Below, piece by piece: positions 43,655 through 55,149 of a DNA stretch of 64,000 nucleotides; the stretch's first letter is position 1; the number at the start of each line of letters is the position of its first letter. The stretch spans positions 55,226,881 to 55,290,880 of the forward strand of contig CM019063.1 of NCBI GenBank assembly GCA_009667805.1. The letters are read 5' to 3'. Source of the stretch: Leptobrachium leishanense (lineage: Eukaryota > Chordata > Amphibia > Anura > Megophryidae). The position numbers were made by a program, and so were the translations under genes. Under the pieces are notes generated by a model. The model made no database searches. It worked only from the letters and a program-made list of their open reading frames with translations, and was not told the DNA's origin.

Positions 43655-44408
43655 TGTAATGGTAGCTATATCGCTTACCCAAGAGTAGCGGAGTTGGGAT
43701 GTTTGAGGACAGAAGTATCTGCTTGAATAATACAAAGGGTTTATAAACTACAGATTGTAACAAGGAGACACAAGGACTAACTGAATTGTCTCTAAACGCT
43801 GAAGGTTTAGAGACCAACAGATTACCTAGGACACTCAGAAACAGCAGACGTGGAATGACAGTCCGTCAAGTACTCAAGGTGCAGGGCAGTCAGATGCAGA
43901 AATAACATAAAACTGAAATGAACAATAGTTTGTTATCGTGGTCTTAGCAAAACCATAAACATAAGTAGTAACCTGGGTAAAGGGGACCCCGGAGGGTTGC
44001 AAACGATACCCCTAAACGGGATAAAACCCAAAACAGCAAGTGATCAACCCAGCAACCAGCAGGGGGTTAAATCACTAAAACAAGTGATACAGCGTAATAA
44101 ACACGATAGAGAGTAGTCTAAGCCAAGCCGGGTCAATTCACAGGAGAAGGGATCTCATACAAGCAGGGTCGTCAACAGTAAAGTCAAATAGATATTAGAA
44201 GTAGCAGTGCGTGAAATAACTCCACCACAGGGCGATGAGGCAATTCCTAGAGCCCTGTTTTTAAAGCCTGTGGCTCCTGGTAACCACACCTGACCCCACC
44301 CCCTCAGATTCCGATCTGCCAGCAGCAAGTGCTGGCACCCGAGCAGCCAGCGGTCCCCCCTCTTGCCCAGACCCCCCAGGGGGCACAGCGGGGGCTGAGG
44401 ATGTAACA
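43655..44408 (-). repeat. LTR of a chromodomain Ty3/gypsy element
   Basis: TGTAATGGTAGC to GGATGTAACA: TG...CA with short inverted ends (TGTWA). On the minus strand it is the 3' LTR, directly after the pol reading frames. The purine-rich ACGGGGTGGTTA on the minus strand just before it would be the polypurine tract. The matching 5' LTR is not in the window. Confidence 0.75.
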
Positions 44409-44435
44409 TAACCACCCCGTCTACGGGGGGCCCAG

Positions 44436-44920
44436 AACGACCACCAGGCACTGAAGGATGGGCCTCATGAAACAGGCAAAAAAGACAAGGCGCATGGATA
44501 TCGCAGGCATCTTGCCAAGAACGATCCTCAGGACCATAACCCTTCCAGTCCACCAGGTACTGTAAGACACCCCTGACCAGACAGGACTGCAGGATGGCAC
44601 AGACCTCGTACTCCTCCTCACCCTGAGACTTGATAGGCGGAGTGGGAACAGCAATTCTGGTGTACTTATTACAGGTAAGAGGCTTCATGAAATACGTTAT
44701 GTATACGTAGAGAAGGAGGCAAAGCCAACGCATAAGAGACAGGATTAATACGTCTTAACACTTTATAAGGCCCAATAAACCTGGGAGCCATCTTCATGGA
44801 TGGCACCAACAATTTGATGTTTCTGGTAGACAGCCATACCTTGTCCCCAACCGTATATACCGGTGCAGGACCTCTACGTCTGTCTGCTCTTATTTTTTGT
44901 TTCTCAATATTGGCCTTCAT
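44436..44920 (-). pseudogene. Integrase C-terminal region and chromodomain
   Basis: Frame 44920-44669 gives the GPFEV-like linker ([20 protein letters not shown]). Frame 44733-44155 gives a chromodomain (YEVCAILQSC, then LQYLVDWKGYGPEDRSW, roughly 44484-44616). Chromodomains steer integration toward marked chromatin. The two frames overlap and need a frameshift near 44690-44740. The second frame runs on into the LTR. Confidence 0.88.
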
Positions 44921-45790
44921 AATCTTTTACTTTCTCCCATGTCCCTTTCATGTCATTCAGACGTTCGTCCAAGGCTGGCAAAGCAGTCGCTTGGAATTCA
45001 GAAGGGAGCATGGGAGGGTCATAACCATAGACTGCATGGAAAGGTGAGTGGCCTGTGGTTTCACTTACTGAGTTGTTTAACGCAACCTCAGCCCAGAGTA
45101 ACAGGTCTGCCCACTCATTTTGTCTTTCAGACACGAAGCAACGCAAGTACTGCTCAACACTTTGGTTGGCTCTCTCTGCGGCCCCATTATTTTGTGAGTG
45201 ATAAGCAGAGGAGAAGCTATAGTCAATACCTAGGTTTTCACAAAATCCTCGCCAGAAACGAGACACGAACTGAGTTCCTCTGTCGGATACTATTCCCAGA
45301 GGAACCCCATGAAGTCTAACAATACCTTGTATGAATACTGGTACCAGCTCACTGGCTGAAGGAAGCTTTACCAGTGGTATAAAGTGTACCATCTTAGAGA
45401 ACCTACCACTTTAAGGATTAGAGTATGACCTTCAGAAGGTGGTAAATCTGTGATAAAGTCCATCGAGAGGTGGGACCAAGGTCTCTCTGGCACGGGTAAA
45501 GGCTGCAAGAGACCAACAGGTAAGGACCGGGGATTTTTACTCCTACAGCACACGTCACATGTGGCTATGTAGTCTTTAATATCCCTTCGCATACCACTCC
45601 ACCAGAACTGTTTCTCAATCGTGGCCACTGTTTTATTTATTCCCATATGCCCATAGGGTTTGGAACCATGATAAGTCCTCATCATCTGTGTTCTCTTCTC
45701 AGGTACAAACATTTTCCCAGGAGGATTTTCAAGAGGAGCAACACCCTGGCCAGCCTGGATTCTCTCCAGCAAAGGAGAAGACACTGTCAA
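44904..45790 (-). pseudogene. Integrase, zinc-binding and catalytic core
   Basis: Integrase joins the cDNA to the chromosome. The zinc-binding motif is present (HGSKPYGHMGINKT ... CDVCC). The core's acidic residues are visible in MDFITDLP, SDRGTQFVSRFW and AAERANQ, so the D,D-35-E triad is kept. A frame change near 45380 joins the segment ending VGSLRW to MVHFIPLVKLP. Apart from this the core is open. Confidence 0.92.
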
Positions 45791-46981
45791 GACCGTGGTA
45801 CCCAAGATCCTCTCGTGAGGAATAATTGGACTATGGTCAAACGTGTGCTGTTCATATGACTCGAACTGTCTAGATAAAGCGTCAGCTTTTGTGTTTTTAG
45901 AACAGGACGATAAGTCAACAAAAAGTTGAAACTTGACAAGAACAGTGACCACCTGGCTTGCCTGGAATTCAAACATTTGGCATCTTCCATGTACACTAGA
46001 TTCTTATGGTTTGTGATGATTATCACGGGATCTTTAGTGCCTTCTAACAAATAGCGCCATTCTTTGAGGGCCGCTATAACTGCTAGTAATTCTCTGTTCC
46101 CTATGTCATCGTTTTTCTCAGCAGGTGACATCTTTCTAGAGAAAAACCCACAAGGATGTACAGGTCCCTCAGGACTTTCTCTTTGAGACAAAATTGCACC
46201 AATCCCTATTTCAGATGCATCAACCTCAAGCTGAAATGGAAGGCCTGGTACTGGATGCCTTAGGATAGGTGCGGAGTCAAACGCTTCTTTACGTGACTGG
46301 AATGCCTGCTTGGCCTGGTCACTCCAAACCTGATTCTGAGCACCCTTCTTAGTCATGGCCATGATGGGAGACACAACAGAAGAGAACCCTTTGATAAACC
46401 ACCTATAATAGTTTGTGAAACCAAGAAATCTTTGTATGGCTTTCAGACCTTGAGGTAGTGGCCATTCTCTGATGGCAGATAGCTTTTTAGGATCCATCTC
46501 AAACCCACTTGGTGTGATGATGTAACCCATGAATTGTACTGAAGTTATATCAAACAGACACTTCTCTAACTTACAGTATAGTTTATTCTCCAGCAACCTT
46601 TGCAACACTGTCCTTACATGGACATGGTGTGTCTCAACATCAGGAGAATATATCAGAATATCATCTAAATAGATTACAAAGACTTGCAAAAAATCCCTCA
46701 GGACATCATTTATAAAGTCTTGGAAGACTGCAGGTGCATTGCATAGGCCAAAAAGGCATAAGTAAATACTCATAATGACCACTGCGAGTAATAAAGGCAA
46801 TCTTCCACTCGTGGTCCTCCTTGATTCTCACCAAATTGTACGCACCACGAAGATCCAACTTCGTGTAAATTTTGGCATCTCTTAAGCAGTCGAACAACTC
46901 AGATATTAAAGGGATGGGACAGGCATTACGTATAGTAATTCTGTTTAACCCTCTATAGTCAATGCAAGGTCTTAAATCCCC
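45787..46981 (-). pseudogene. Reverse transcriptase and RNase H
   Basis: RT motifs on the minus strand are [11 protein letters not shown] (near 46970), [10 protein letters not shown] with the first catalytic Asp, and FVIYLDDILIYS with the YLDD pair (about 46660). The RNase H-like part starts around LEVDASEIGIGAILSQRE (46240). A short frame change near 46750-46800 separates [10 protein letters not shown] from the YLDD part. A second lies around 45960, near the RNase H end (DALSRQFE). The upstream 40 or so residues lie beyond the solo LTR at 47557. Confidence 0.92.
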
Positions 46982-46985
46982 CTCC

Positions 46986-47557
46986 TGTCACGGTTCCCGG
47001 ATCCCACCACGCAGTCCTTAAAGCCCAACACTCCACAGAGCCAAAAACTACCAACAAGGTAGCCATAAAGGAATCCCTAACTGTCTGGTCCTTAAAAATT
47101 GGCCTGGTATATGTATACTAGCTAGACAGAAAGAGTTAATCAAAGACAATGTCATAATACAAAACCAGGTCAGCAACACAGGGGTAGTCAGACGAGCCAG
47201 AATCAGGAATACAGAGTATAGAATAGTCAAATGGAATAGCCGGGTCGATATCAATGCAGAATCGTAGTACAAGGAAATAGTCTAGGGCAACAGAAGGCAG
47301 AATAGTCAGAAAACAAGCAGAGGTCAATAACAGGTTAAATCATGAGAGAATTCAGGTATGGATAACCACGATCTGGCACTGCTTAGAGGAACTGTTGGTT
47401 TTTAAAAGACCTTCACCAGACTGCGCCCCCTCTCAAGCCGCGCCTCATGCAGCCACCTCCCTGCCTGTTTCAATTTAAACCAGGCGTTGGTGAGCGAGCA
47501 GCATCAGACATGCTGCCGTCAAGCACACCGGAAAGGCTGGAAGCCCCCAACGTTACA
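46986..47557 (-). repeat. Solo LTR nested in gypsy RT, perfect 5-bp duplication
   Basis: TGTCACGGTTCCCGG to AACGTTACA, 572 bp, flanked by CCTCC (46981-46985 and 47558-47562). It shares its whole length with 13341-13921. The RT frame upstream (…SSPAGVGFFFVFR) and downstream ([11 protein letters not shown]) meets once it is removed. Confidence 0.93.
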
Positions 47558-47562
47558 CCTCC

Positions 47563-48245
47563 TTCTAAAAACAAAGAAGAAACCCACTCCTGCAGGAGAG
47601 GAAGAATGACGTATGAACCCTTTAGCTAGGTTTTCACATATATATTCTTCCATAATATCATTTTCTTTCTGAGAAAGTGGATACACATGACCCCTTGGAG
47701 GCATGATGCCTGGTAATAGGTCTATGGCACAATCATACGTCCTGTGAGGTGGCAAGATCTCATATTTACCCTTATCGAACACCTCCTTTAAGTCTTTGTA
47801 CCACTCGGGTACTACAGTAGAGAGTGGAGCAGCAGTGGCTACATTCAAGCTACCAACTGTAGCAGTCATGCCCAGACATCTGGACCAGCATTTTGATCCC
47901 CACGATTCCAACTCCCCTTTTCCCCAGTTCACCACTGGGTTGTTTTTAGCCAACCATGGATAGCACAATATGATAGGCACAGTAGGAGACTCATTAATTT
48001 GTAACTATATTTTCTCTTTATGCAGAACACCAGTGCTAAAAGATATAGGAACAGTTTGATGCGTGACATGAGGTCTTGTCAACCTCCTACCATCAATACT
48101 CTCAATGAGAAGTGGTACCTCGCTCTCAACCAGAGGCACTTGGTGAATGGCAGCAAACCCAGAGTACAGAAAATTTCCTGCAGACCCAGAATTCAGTAAT
48201 GCCTCAGTGTCAAATTTGACCTTTTCCCAACCACTCGAGATTTTT
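47563..48245 (-). pseudogene. Gypsy protease and RT N-terminus
   Basis: The 47980-47519 frame encodes the link to RT (CYPWLAKNNPVVNWGKGEL, then LPPHRTYDCAIDLLPG, KGFIRHSSSPAG). Its last residues run into the solo LTR. Further upstream (48190-48010) retropepsin-like sequence is legible in short pieces: ALLNSGSAGNF, where the usual active-site DSG reads NSG. The upstream end lies at the junction with L2 sequence near 48245. Confidence 0.82.
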
Positions 48246-48261
48246 TCTTTCTTTTCTTATT

Positions 48262-48528
48262 AGTTATCTGCCACCTCCACTCCCAGAGGTCCCCTCTGCC
48301 ACCCTCTGCTGCTTCCTCCCAGCCACTGAGGAGGAAGTCAATTCCTTATTGTCCTCCTCACATCTCACCACGTGCCCGCTCGACCCCATTCCCTCACATC
48401 TAATTCCTCCCCTCTCCTCCTCCCTCACCCCTGCTCTCACACACATCTTCAACCTATCTCTCTCCACTGGCTCTTTCCCATCCGCCTTCAAACACGCACT
48501 AGTTACCCCTTTACTAAAGAAAAGGGGT
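48262..48528 (+). pseudogene. L2 reverse transcriptase fragment
   Basis: Frame 48349-48573 includes LTTCPLDPIPSHLIPPL and SLSTGSFPSAFKHALVTPLL, the segment just before the RT catalytic motifs of L2 LINEs. Upstream and downstream sequence is unrelated. The gypsy element stops at its left edge. Confidence 0.82.
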
Positions 48529-48634
48529 AGGGAGGAGGGAGAGTTGTGTGAGTCCAAGGGAGGACGTGAGTGAAGGAATTTTTCATTTTTAATCTTAACC
48601 TTGATTTCATGGAAAACTCACTGTTCCTTTACCC

Positions 48635-49500
48635 CTTTCGCTGCTGAGCCTTTTCACACCTCTGTGCTGAGCTCATTTTTACCAGTTTCGCTCATCATGT
48701 TTAAATGTGTTTTGAAGGCTTATTTTAGTATATGACCCAGACATATTATATATCGTTCTTTCTGGGAGACTCGGCAGATTCATAATATGTCATTATTATA
48801 TGTATACGTTATGTCCTGTCTGTATATTATAACAAAAAAATGCAATAAAATTAGAATTTTCAATAATTTACAACGTGTAAAGTGTTTTTTTCACATTTTA
48901 ACATGCAAGCATTTGCGGTTATACTTTCTATGGGTTGCGCTTGTTAAAAAAATTAGAAACGGGGAATCGTTACTTTTTTTGGGGAAAATTATGTGTTTTT
49001 TAGCAAATGCCCCCCCCCATAGAAAAATTGTTAGTGCAGCATCATTGTTCACATTATAATTGAAATGGGAACAATATTGCTGCACTAATAAAACAAAAAC
49101 AGTTTTTTTTTTATTTAATTTTTTTTTTTTAATTTAAAATTTTATATTTTTTAATTTTATTTTTATTTTTAAATATTGTTTTTACATCATACATGGTCAT
49201 GTTTGGTATCATTGGAAAGGCCACGCTCTGGCCGTTCCAATGTTATCAAACATTAACCCCTAGCTGTCACGGATCAGGAGATAGGGTGTTCATTGGAACC
49301 CCTATCTCCTCCATAGGTGGCAGCAAGGGGTTAATTGCGAAACTGGCACCATCGCGCTATGCGCGATGACGCCAGTCATTAGGGGGATATCCCGGAAGCT
49401 TGGCTGACATCCAAGATGTCGGCCAGCTCCGGGAAGGGACCGCGATATGGCGCATGTTAGCGCCATATCGCAATCCAGCCCCCTAGGGGTTAAAGACAGC
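48635..49500. repeat. TTAA-family mosaic
   Basis: 48640-48835 repeats 160-370. 49190-49260 (GTTTGGTATCATTGGAAAGG) matches 14838-14860, and GATATCCCGG..GCTTGGCTGACATC and AGGGGTTAA ends follow. Hairpins GCGATATGGCGC/GCGCCATATCGC (49442-49471) and GCCGCTTGGAAGGGCA with its mirror (49502-49538) are adjacent. The AT-rich centre has only short frames. Confidence 0.6.
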
Positions 49501-49861
49501 CGCCGCTTGGAAGGGCAGGTTGTGCCCTTCCAAGCGGCACCTGTCTTGACCCAATGGCCTGCACGAACGGGGAGGGGGAGAGGTCCAAAGGACCTCCCTT
49601 TCAGGCACCTTCCCCGCAATGGCGGGGGGGTGCCTCAAATAGACGTCATCGCGCAGGCGCGATGTTCATCTATCGTGCCCACGGGGGTCCCCGGAGGCTG
49701 GGTTGACATCGAGGATGTCAGCCCGCACTGGGGGGCTGCCGCGATTGGACAGAATCCCGGCCGATCGCCGCTGCAAAGGGAGGACGCGCTGAGCTCGTCC
49801 TCAGCAGCGAAGTGGCCATGAGGCAGGACACGCTGAGCGCATCCTCCGCATGGAAAGGGTT

Positions 49862-50105
49862 ACATTTTTTTTTGTTTTTACTTTTTGTCCTTGTTTCCTG
49901 TCCCCCAGGGCACTACCCGGACCCCCATACACCTTTTATGGCAATTATCTTGCATATATGCCCTCTTGGAGGTCACTCTAAAAATCAAACTTTCGAGTCC
50001 CATTGACTTGCATTGAGTTCGGTTCGTGTTCGAGTTACAACTCGAACTTTTGAAATTGTTCGAGTTCGAATGCGAACTGAACACAGGGGTGTTCGGCTCA
50101 TCACT
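49862..50105 (+). mobile_element. hAT 3' end fragment (TAGGGATGAGC family)
   Basis: Matches the right ends of 9475-10815 and 27646-28850 (CAGGGCACTACCCGGACCCC, TTATGGCAATTATCTTGCAT, GGCTCATCACTA). Confidence 0.75.
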
Positions 50106-51137
50106 AATGGTGAGTGATATATAGATTAAAGATATGCAGATCTCTGATTCAACTCTGGTATAAAGATTATAGATATGCAGAACTCTGGTATATAGATTGG
50201 AGATTTGCAGAACTTGGATTCAACTGTGTTATCTAGATTAAAGGTATTCAGAACTCTGCTATAAATCAGTGATTTCACTGATATTTTCCCTGCAAGGCTG
50301 CCAATGTCCTCTACTCTCTCTCTGATTCACTTCCTCTCCTGCAGGCTGCAACACCCTGATTGCTGGCAAGACCCAGATTCAACTCTGAATAGATAAAGAT
50401 ACAGATTAAAGATACAGATGAACTCTGATTCAACTGTGGTATTCTATGGTATCTAGAATTAAAGATATACAGATTTTCCAGAACTCTGCTATAACTCAGT
50501 GATACACCCTGATAGCTGGCAGTGCCAACACACAGATTCAAATTCCCAGAACTCTGGTATAACTCAGTGATACACCCTGATAGCCTGGCAGTGCCAGCAC
50601 ACGGATTAAAATTCCCAGAACTCTGGTATAAATCAGTGATACACCCCCGATAGCTGGCAGTGCCAATACACAGATTAAAATTCCCAGAACTCTGGTATAA
50701 ATCAGTGATACACCCTGATAGCTGGCAGTGCCAGGACACAGATTCAAATTTCCAGAACTCTGGTATAAGTAAGTGATAAACCCTGATATGCAACAATCTC
50801 CTCTCCTCTCTGATTCACTCCTGCAACAAACACACGCTGGGCCTGCGGGGAAGCCTTATATAGTGTGTTACGGAAATTAGTTCTGTGAGCCCATGATTGG
50901 GCAAAATTTGCCCAATCAGGACTCTGAGTCCTGATTGGCATAGTCTTGCACCTGACCTATGGTCAGGTGCAAGGTTGTAGCCAATTACAAGCTTCAGGCC
51001 AGTGGAAAAGTGCATTGTGGTCCAATGTGGACGAACATGAACCGAACACGTGGAAATGTTCGCTGTTCGACGAACGGTCGAACGGCCAATGTTCGATGCA
51101 AACTCATGTTAGCATCGAATCGCCAGCCCATCCCTAG
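50106..51137 (-). mobile_element. hAT 5' end in reverse, with a 66-bp tandem array
   Basis: The right terminus CAGCCCATCCCTA and the inner segment 50840-51135 are the reverse complement of 9475-9800 (GTGGAAATGTTCG, TTGGCTACAGCCTGCACC mirrored, TTGGGCAAATTTTGCCCAATC). The left part is a tandem array. Its own left end is missing. Confidence 0.7.
50385..50780. repeat. Tandem repeat, about 66-bp unit
   Basis: Five or six units of CAGAACTCTGGTATAAATCAG, TGATACACCCTGATAGC and TGGCAGTGCCAACACACAG. The minus-strand open frames over it are artefacts. Confidence 0.82.
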
Positions 51138-51510
51138 TCCTGACCACTCTATCCTATTCTCTATATGCTTTTGTACCACGCCATAGATTATTCCCTGCAT
51201 CAGCCAGCCTACTCCAAGGTACCTTCAGCATATCCCTACACTAAAGGCTCAGACCCCCTGAACTTGGGTCCCACCAGGGCACATGCCTGGTGCCATCCTG
51301 ACACCACAGTTTCACTTGGGTAATCTGCAGAGCATCCGACCCCGCTCAGGTAGCAGTGAATTTTGCTATTATCTAAGGATATAATCAACCAAATTGGCAA
51401 AAGACAAACATTAAAATGTATTGCGGATATAATGAAAATACAGAGTAACAGGATGTTTCTTGTATGAATGTGACAGAGTTACATGATCTTTATTATGTGT
51501 CATATGTATT
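51138..51510 (+). other. Non-coding; internal part of the 40190-54513 element
   Basis: TTTCACTTGGGTAATCTGCAG at 51310-51330 continues the motif series found at 40420-40470, so this piece belongs to the large outer element. No gene. Confidence 0.5.
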
Positions 51511-51629
51511 CATGGGCGTCCACAGAAATTTTTCGGGGGGGGGGCCAAAATTTTAACGGCATCCATATTCTGCCCTTTTGACAGTGTCATGAAGGGGGGC
51601 GTCATAAAATAAATCGTAGTAATACAGAG

Positions 51630-52245
51630 GCTGCTTGGTTGTGTAGGGAGAGGTATTAGCAGTAGGAAAAGGGAAGTGCTCATGCCACTGTACAGAGCAC
51701 TGGTGAGACCTCACTTGGAGTACTGTGTGCAGTACTGGAGACCGTATCTCCAGAAGGATATAGACATCTTAGAGAGAGTTCAGAGAAGGGCTACTAAAAT
51801 GGTGTACGGCTTGAAGGAGAAAAGTTACCAGGAAAGGCTTAATGATCTTAACATGTACAGCTTGGAAAAAAGACGAGACAGAGGAGATATGATAGAAACA
51901 TTTAAATACGTAAAGGGAATCCACAAGGTAGAGGAAGGGAGTATATTTAAAAGGAAACAAAGTAGCAAAACAAGAGGACATAGTCTTAGATTAGAGGGGC
52001 AAAGGTTTAAAAGTAACATCAGGAAGCATTATTTTACTGAGAGGGTGGTGGATACATGGAACAGTCTTCCAGTAGAAGTGGTAGAGGCCAAAACAGTAAT
52101 TGAATTTAAGCAAGCATGGGATAGGCATAAGGCTATCCTAAACAAAAGATAAATCCAGGTAAAGTATCCATGTAATTGGGCAGACTAGATGGGCCGAAAG
52201 GTTCTTATCTGCCGACATTTTTCTATGTTTCTATGTTTCTATGAT
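51630..52245 (+). pseudogene. CR1 LINE (family A) 3' fragment, uninterrupted reference copy
   Basis: Frame 51676-52152 (158 codons) encodes the C-terminal part from LMPLYRALVRPHLEYCVQYW to HKAILNKR without interruption. The 3' UTR and (TTCTATG)n tail follow. It is the empty-site paralogue for the insertions at 22224 (here AGGCTTAATGATC at 51836-51847) and 23456 (here AAATCCAGGTAAAG at 52151-52164). RT catalytic motifs are upstream and missing. Confidence 0.9.
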
Positions 52246-52552
52246 GCAAGTCTAATAGAAGAATAAAGGTGTAAGTGTCTGATCTGAGGGTTGCATTTCC
52301 TAGTCTGTTAACGCCATTCAATGCACCACACTGGTCACACACCCAGGATCAAGGCACTAAAGGAAGGGTTTTTTTTTAGGCCATCTCTGTAAACACAAAC
52401 CATGACCCCCCCCCACAGATACTGGCACACATACACTAGGCCCCCCCACTCCAAATATATATATATACACACACCAGCCCCCCTTCCTACACACATATAT
52501 ATACATATATTAATACTCACTCACCTTCCATGCATACACATATCTCCTCTCC
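52246..52552. other. No gene; microsatellites
   Basis: (AT/AC)n stretches at 52455-52510 and C-tracts. Nothing coding. Confidence 0.45.
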
Positions 52553-52930
52553 TCAACCCTCTCCTCTTAGATTGTAAGCTCTGGGGCAGGGTCCCCTCTC
52601 CTCTTAGATTGTAAACTCTGGAGCAGGGTCCTCTCTCCTCTTAGATTGTAAGCTCTGGAGCAGGGCCCTCTCTCCTCTTAGATTGTAAGCTCTGGAGAAG
52701 GGTCCCCTCTCCTCTTAGATTGTAAGCTCTGGGGCAGGGTCCCCTCTCCTCTTAGATTGTAAGCTCTGGAGCAGGCTCCCCTCTCCTTTTAGATTGTAAG
52801 CTCTAGAGCAGGCTCCCCTCTCCTCTTAGATTGTAAGCTCTTGAACAGGCTCCCCTCTCCTCTTATATTGTAAGCTCTTGAGCAGGGCCTCCTCTCCTCT
52901 TAGATTGTAAGATTTGGAGCAGGGTCCTCA
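52553..52930 (+). repeat. Minisatellite built from an L2-type LINE tail, ~36-bp unit
   Basis: About ten units of CTCCTCTTAGATTGTAAGCT and CTGGAGCAGGGTCCC. AGATTGTAAGCTC and GCAGGG are the 3' UTR signature seen in L2 copies at 29824 and 35437. The tandem expansion therefore appears to have started in a LINE tail. Confidence 0.88.
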
Positions 52931-53323
52931 TCCCCACTGCCCAGGCATGACCCTGCCTAGAGAGCCTGTATACTGCCAATATTGCCCTGGCCTGTACCTC
53001 ATGCAAGCTCTGTCATTTTAACGCAGGCTCCCACCAGATTACTATTAATCATTTTGTTTCCCTCTTCCCCAGACAGATAAACTAGACCTCATAAATAAAG
53101 ACACTGACATCAAGCTTAATAAAAATGTATTTATTTGACAATCATTACGTTTTTTCCTGTGTCCAGTATCCCAGCCTGTGGCCCATAGGAGCAGTTGCAC
53201 CTGCATCTCAGCCCTGCCTCTCCCAGCCTGCAAAGTGAGTGGGAGCACGTGGTGGATTTAAGGTGGAGTGGGGATGTGATGCTAGTGCTGCCAAGTGGAG
53301 AGCCCAGGAATAAATTATCATAA
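52931..53323. other. No gene recognised
   Basis: Moderately GC-rich, without convincing coding or repeat signatures. A 67-codon minus-strand frame at 53045-53248 resembles nothing known. Confidence 0.4.
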
Positions 53324-54011
53324 CTTAAAGTGGCATTATACCCTCAGATTTTCTAACATAATACAGTAGTATAATGTGAGCCTTACTGTAATCCAATGTA
53401 GTATTCCTTCTCTTTGCTTCTGTTTCTTTTAAATCCTCATCTCTAATCATGCTTGGCAGGAGTTCCTGTTTTCAGGTGACCACCGTTTCTTTGTAATGCC
53501 TCATGTTGTCAGCGTTTTCACCCAGAACTACAAGAGGACGTCCTGCAGAGATCCACATCCCCGCCCACTTGTGATTGACAACTGCTGCCTGAACGTGCTG
53601 TGGTTTTTTTTTGTGAACTGCGCAATGAATAGGTTGTTTATGATAAAACATAAGCAATAAAGTTTGTTTAAAAAAAAGAAAAAATACCTAGCTCGGATTA
53701 TGAGAATCTGCAGAACAAAAAAAAATAAAATCCACAGCACGTTCAGGCAGCAGTTGTCAATCACAAGTGGACGGGGATGTGGATGTCTGCAGGACTTCCT
53801 CTTGTAGTTCTAGGTGAAAACGCTGACACCATGAGGCATTACAGAGAAACGGTGGTCACCTGAAAAAAGAAAGTCCTGCCAAGCATTATTAGAGATGAGG
53901 ATTTAAAAGAAACCGAAGCAAAGAGAAGGAATACTACATTGGATTACAGTAAGGCTCACATTATACTACTGTTTTATGTTAGAAAATCTGAGGGTATAAT
54001 GCCACTTTAAG
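53324..54011. repeat. Palindrome: ~290-bp arms, ~104-bp spacer
   Basis: 53324-53612 mirrors 53717-54011 with a few mismatches and short indels (CTTAAAGTGGCATTATACCC against GGGTATAATGCCACTTTAAG). The spacer has GCAATAAAG followed by an A-run (53655-53690), resembling a polyadenylation end. No flanking direct repeat found. It is unrelated in sequence to the two other palindromes. Confidence 0.9.
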
Positions 54012-54068
54012 CCTGTTGATCCAGTGGGGGCAAGTGCCCCCCCTTGCCCCATCCTGTGGATGCCCATG

Positions 54069-54513
54069 TGTGTGTTATATATCATTTATATCTTTATATA
54101 ATATCTTTATCTTCATAAATACATTTTTGGACAATTAACGCACACAGTAACATGGCGGTTATTTAGTGTGGTATGTGACTGTGGATACAATTTGGTTAAA
54201 AATAACAAAAAACACTATTTTTTTATCAGTCAGATCAGTTTGCAGCTTTACCCGGGTAATCCTCGGAATTCAGTCAACTGTAACCTGCTGAAAACCCAAG
54301 AAAAGCCAACAACACTAGGGTAATGTGCGTTTTACCCAGGTAAAACACAGCAGAAAACCGGAATACCCAGAGGCCTCTGGATACTGTGCAGGTTACCCGG
54401 ATAAAGTCCAAAATTTCATTCACCTCGGACTTTTGCTAATGACGCCTGGGTAATGTCAGGATCACCCGGGTAATCCTAAAATTAACTGCACTTCGGACTT
54501 TAACTGTAACATA
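54069..54513 (-). repeat. Right inverted end of the 14.3-kb insertion
   Basis: Contains TTTACCCGGGTAATCC (54247-54262), TTTTACCCAGGTAAAAC, GTTACCCGGATAAAG and CACCCGGGTAATCC (54464-54477), followed by the terminal inverted sequence. Confidence 0.75.
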
Positions 54514-54515
54514 TA

Positions 54516-55104
54516 AACCATCACAGTAGCGAAGGGGTTAATTAAGATATAATTTTCTAATTACTGCCTTGCCTTGTTGATAGCAGTTACGGGATACAGT
54601 CATCCACTTTTCTTGTTGCGATGAAAGTAACTATTGACATTTAGAAGCTTTATTGTTGCGGTAACGTGTAATTGTGCTGTGTCACATAGGAATACAGGAG
54701 ATCATAAGTGGATGAAAGTCACCAAGATAATAAATAATATTGTACATTAGCCTGGATTATAATAAATATAACAAAAAACAACCTCTTCATGTATTGATCC
54801 CATGTATCATCTCACGCGTGTGCATTAACACACAAGCTGCACATTCAAAGTTATAATTAATCACAGTATTGATTTCAGGTTTTTTTTTGCCGCTATCTAA
54901 TCACTTCTCCAATTTCAATTAATTTCCTTTGAGTACCCGCCTGCAGTATTAATTACTTTCATATATGGGCTCCCCTTCAAGTTTTACATTTCATTATTTC
55001 TACAACACATTATTAACATTTTTTGAAAAGAATCAATAGCTAATTCTCTGCTTATTCTTAAGTGTTTACTATTTTTGAAAAATAAATAAGGACATATATA
55101 TATA
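54516..55104. other. No gene recognised
   Basis: AT-rich DNA with the TTAA-family terminus at 54516-54541 on its left. Confidence 0.45.
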
Positions 55105-55149
55105 CATACAACCACCGGCCACTTTATTAGGTACACCTTGCTATTACTG

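Larger units (their letters stand above)
44409..48245 (-). mobile_element. Ty3/gypsy internal region, 5'-truncated
   Basis: The minus-strand order is protease, reverse transcriptase, RNase H, integrase, chromodomain, LTR, the standard Ty3/gypsy order. Gag and the 5' LTR are missing. The sequence stops near 48245 at an L2 fragment. A solo LTR (46986-47557) splits the RT coding sequence. Confidence 0.93.
51511..54068. mobile_element. Element with CATGGGCGTCCACAG ends, expanded by nested DNA
   Basis: CATGGGCGTCCACAG at the left and CTGTGGATGCCCATG at the right are inverted with one mismatch, followed inward by G-rich and C-rich tracts. The flanks TATGTATT and TGTGTGTT match at six of eight. It contains a CR1 fragment, a minisatellite and a palindrome. 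Confidence 0.6.
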
